Part shown: in pieces, positions 5,295 through 6,106 of the stretch
Layout of the letters: each line of letters opens with the position of its first letter
Position numbering within the stretch: position 1 is the first letter of the stretch
Assembly: GCF_036404855.1 (NCBI RefSeq)
Contig: NZ_DASWYS010000356.1
Location: forward strand, 1 to 6,106
Source: Pelomonas sp036404855
GTDB taxonomy: Bacteria > Pseudomonadota > Gammaproteobacteria > Burkholderiales > Burkholderiaceae_C
Direction: 5' to 3'
Length of the DNA stretch: 6,106 bases
Notes under the pieces: model-generated
Seen by the model: the letters and a program-made list of their open reading frames with translations, nothing else
Database searches by the model: none
Told to the model about the DNA's origin: nothing
Position numbers and translations under genes: made by a program

Positions 5295-5531
5295 ATGAGA
5301 TTGATCGAGCTGAGCGGCCCCGATGCCGCCGAAACCCACGCCGCCTGGGCCCGCCGCTGGGCCCGCGTCAGGCGCGCAGCACGCGCCATCCGGCTGGTGT
5401 TCTCACCGGCCTACCGGCGCCGCCGAGCCCGCAGCCACCTGGAGTTCTACGCCGAAGCTGGCGCGCCGGAAGGGGCGCTGTACGCCGATGGCCGGCTGAC
5501 CGCCCAGCTGGAAGGTGTGCGCAGGCTGTGA
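5295..5531 (+). CDS. Small arginine-rich hypothetical protein (78 aa)
   Basis: This 78-aa protein has 16 arginines. A central helix-prone block (residues 14-47, with WARRWARVRRAARAIR and a RRRR run at 41-44) sits between a short start MRLIELSG and a more acidic, alanine/glycine-rich tail (HLEFYAEAGAPEGALYADG). There is no signal peptide or membrane span, and I recognise no family. AAGGAG at 5283-5288, 6 nt before the ATG, fixes the start. An in-frame ATG at 5250 lacks a binding site and would translate through this one. It may share a transcript with the 63-aa gene (72-bp gap, no terminator seen between them). The strong hairpin after its stop codon suggests that the transcript ends here. A coding call rests on the ribosome binding site and position, because homology was not tested. 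Confidence 0.58.
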   Translation: MRLIELSGPDAAETHAAWARRWARVRRAARAIRLVFSPAYRRRRARSHLEFYAEAGAPEGALYADGRLTAQLEGVRRL

Positions 5532-5546
5532 ACTGAGGCCGAAAAC

Positions 5547-5575
5547 GGGGTCGCATGCGACGAGCATGCGACCCC
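5547..5575. terminator. Perfect 12-bp-stem hairpin between the 78-aa and HDOD genes
   Basis: The arms GGGGTCGCATGC (5547-5558) and GCATGCGACCCC (5564-5575) pair perfectly around the loop GACGA, 15 nt after the stop codon at 5531. The left side is preceded by GAAAAC. The plus-strand exit reads TCATCGTCC, so the T tract is poor. Read on the minus strand, the hairpin is followed by CGTTTT, which is closer to canonical, although no minus-strand gene runs into it. It most likely separates the 78-aa gene from the HDOD gene. Confidence 0.55.
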
Positions 5576-5584
5576 TCATCGTCC

Positions 5585-5590
5585 TAGCAT
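5585..5590 (+). promoter_or_regulatory. Possible -10 element of the HDOD gene
   Basis: TAGCAT matches the -10 consensus at 4 of 6 positions and lies between the hairpin and the ATG at 5602. A start near 5597 would leave a leader of only about 5 nt. No -35 can be recognised upstream, because that region is the hairpin. This is a weak call, made because a new promoter is needed if the hairpin terminates. Confidence 0.2.
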
Positions 5591-5601
5591 CGGGGGGCAT
5601 C

Positions 5602-6106
5602 ATGTCCGAACGCCTGCGCATCACCACCCCGCTGCCCAGCCTTGAGGCCTGGGTCGACGCCTTTGCCCGGGCCGAAATCCCGGTGCTGGCCGAGACGGCC
5701 GAGGCACTGGAGCAGATGCGCGCGACGGAGGACGATGTCGACGCCCACAGCCTGGGCGAGATGATGGCGACCGACCCGCTGATGACGCTGAAGGTCCTGG
5801 TGCATGCCAGCGAGCAGCGCCGCGGCCGAAGCGCCGGACTCCGGGCCGATGCCGAGACCGTCACCGCAGCCCTGGTGCTGACGGGCATTTCGCCCTTTTT
5901 CCGCGACTTCGGCCCCCAGCCAGCGCTGGAGGTTGTGCTGGCCGACCACGAAGAGGCGCTGCTGGGCCTGTCACGCGTGATGCAGCGTGCCGAACGGGCC
6001 TCCCGGTACGCGCTGGGCTTCGCGGCCCACCGCGCCGACCCTGACGCCGCCATCATCCACAGCGCCGCGCTCCTGCGCGACTTCGCCGAGATGTTGCTGT
6101 GGGTGC
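5602..6106 (+). CDS. HDOD-domain protein, 5' part only (runs off the window)
   Basis: The visible 168 residues form most of an HDOD domain, a helical module related to HD phosphohydrolases and used in bacterial signalling and regulation. Family features are IPVLAETAEAL (26-36) and LGEMMATDPLMTLKVLVHAS (51-70), which match the usual 'IP.LP..A..L' opening and the 'I..DP.L..K.L..AN' segment. A helix pair continues from 119 (ALLGLSRVMQRAERASRYALG). The block ALLRDFAEMLLW (156-167) aligns with the place where HD enzymes carry ...LLHDIGK. Here the His is Arg159, so the metal-binding HD pair is missing, as in many HDOD proteins, and phosphodiesterase activity is unlikely. There is no N-terminal receiver or other domain before it; what follows HDOD lies outside the window. 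The start ATG is preceded by a G-run (5592-5597) as a weak ribosome binding site. It is probably a separate transcription unit, given the hairpin upstream. Confidence 0.82.
   Translation, partial: MSERLRITTPLPSLEAWVDAFARAEIPVLAETAEALEQMRATEDDVDAHSLGEMMATDPLMTLKVLVHASEQRRGRSAGLRADAETVTAALVLTGISPFFRDFGPQPALEVVLADHEEALLGLSRVMQRAERASRYALGFAAHRADPDAAIIHSAALLRDFAEMLLWV

Noticed and set aside
1..6106. Mobile elements, CRISPR arrays, tRNA/rRNA genes, toxin-antitoxin or defence modules
   Set aside because: I saw no transposase, integrase, terminal inverted repeats with target duplication, regularly spaced repeats, or cloverleaf sequence. The two small basic proteins lack toxin or antitoxin motifs and do not overlap in the usual way.

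Overview
The window is GC-rich and tightly packed, with seven protein-coding genes and short intergenic gaps. Gene content and codon use fit a betaproteobacterium of the order Burkholderiales (Rubrivivax/Ideonella/Comamonadaceae-like). That placement is inferred from general resemblance only. There is no rRNA, tRNA, insertion sequence, CRISPR array or phage gene, so this looks like an ordinary chromosomal segment.

Layout. Positions 41-1459 (minus) encode a secreted M28-family zinc metallopeptidase with a signal peptide and a C-terminal fibronectin-III-like module. It diverges across a 68-bp gap from an elongation factor G-like GTPase (1528-3585, plus), an EF-G2/FusA2-type paralogue that lacks the catalytic switch II histidine. 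That gene converges with a small DUF4440/NTF2-like protein (3592-4029, minus). Only 6 bp separate the two stop codons, and the best terminator for the EF-G-like gene lies inside the 3' end of the DUF4440 gene. A 141-bp divergent gap leads to a 190-aa protein with an XRE/Cro-like helix-turn-helix (4171-4743, plus). Its -10-like element is so close to the ATG that the mRNA may be leaderless, and a 7-bp dyad sits just upstream.

Positions 4744-5030 form the most structured non-coding stretch. It contains a 10-bp-stem hairpin, a promoter-like element bracketed by two TTGCGCAA palindromes, and a putative leader of about 185 nt with two small stem-loops and a perfect 14-bp palindrome. The leader ends at a well-placed ribosome binding site for a basic 63-aa protein (5031-5222). 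A 78-aa arginine-rich protein follows (5295-5531), then a perfect 12-bp-stem hairpin, and then the 5' part of an HDOD-domain signalling gene (5602 to the window end).

The genes do not form one evident pathway. Strand switches and hairpins suggest mostly separate transcription units. The small genes at 5031 and 5295 could be co-transcribed. I see no clear new defence or mobile system. The best leads are the variant EF-G, the palindrome-bracketed promoter with its structured leader, and the helix-turn-helix gene beside them.
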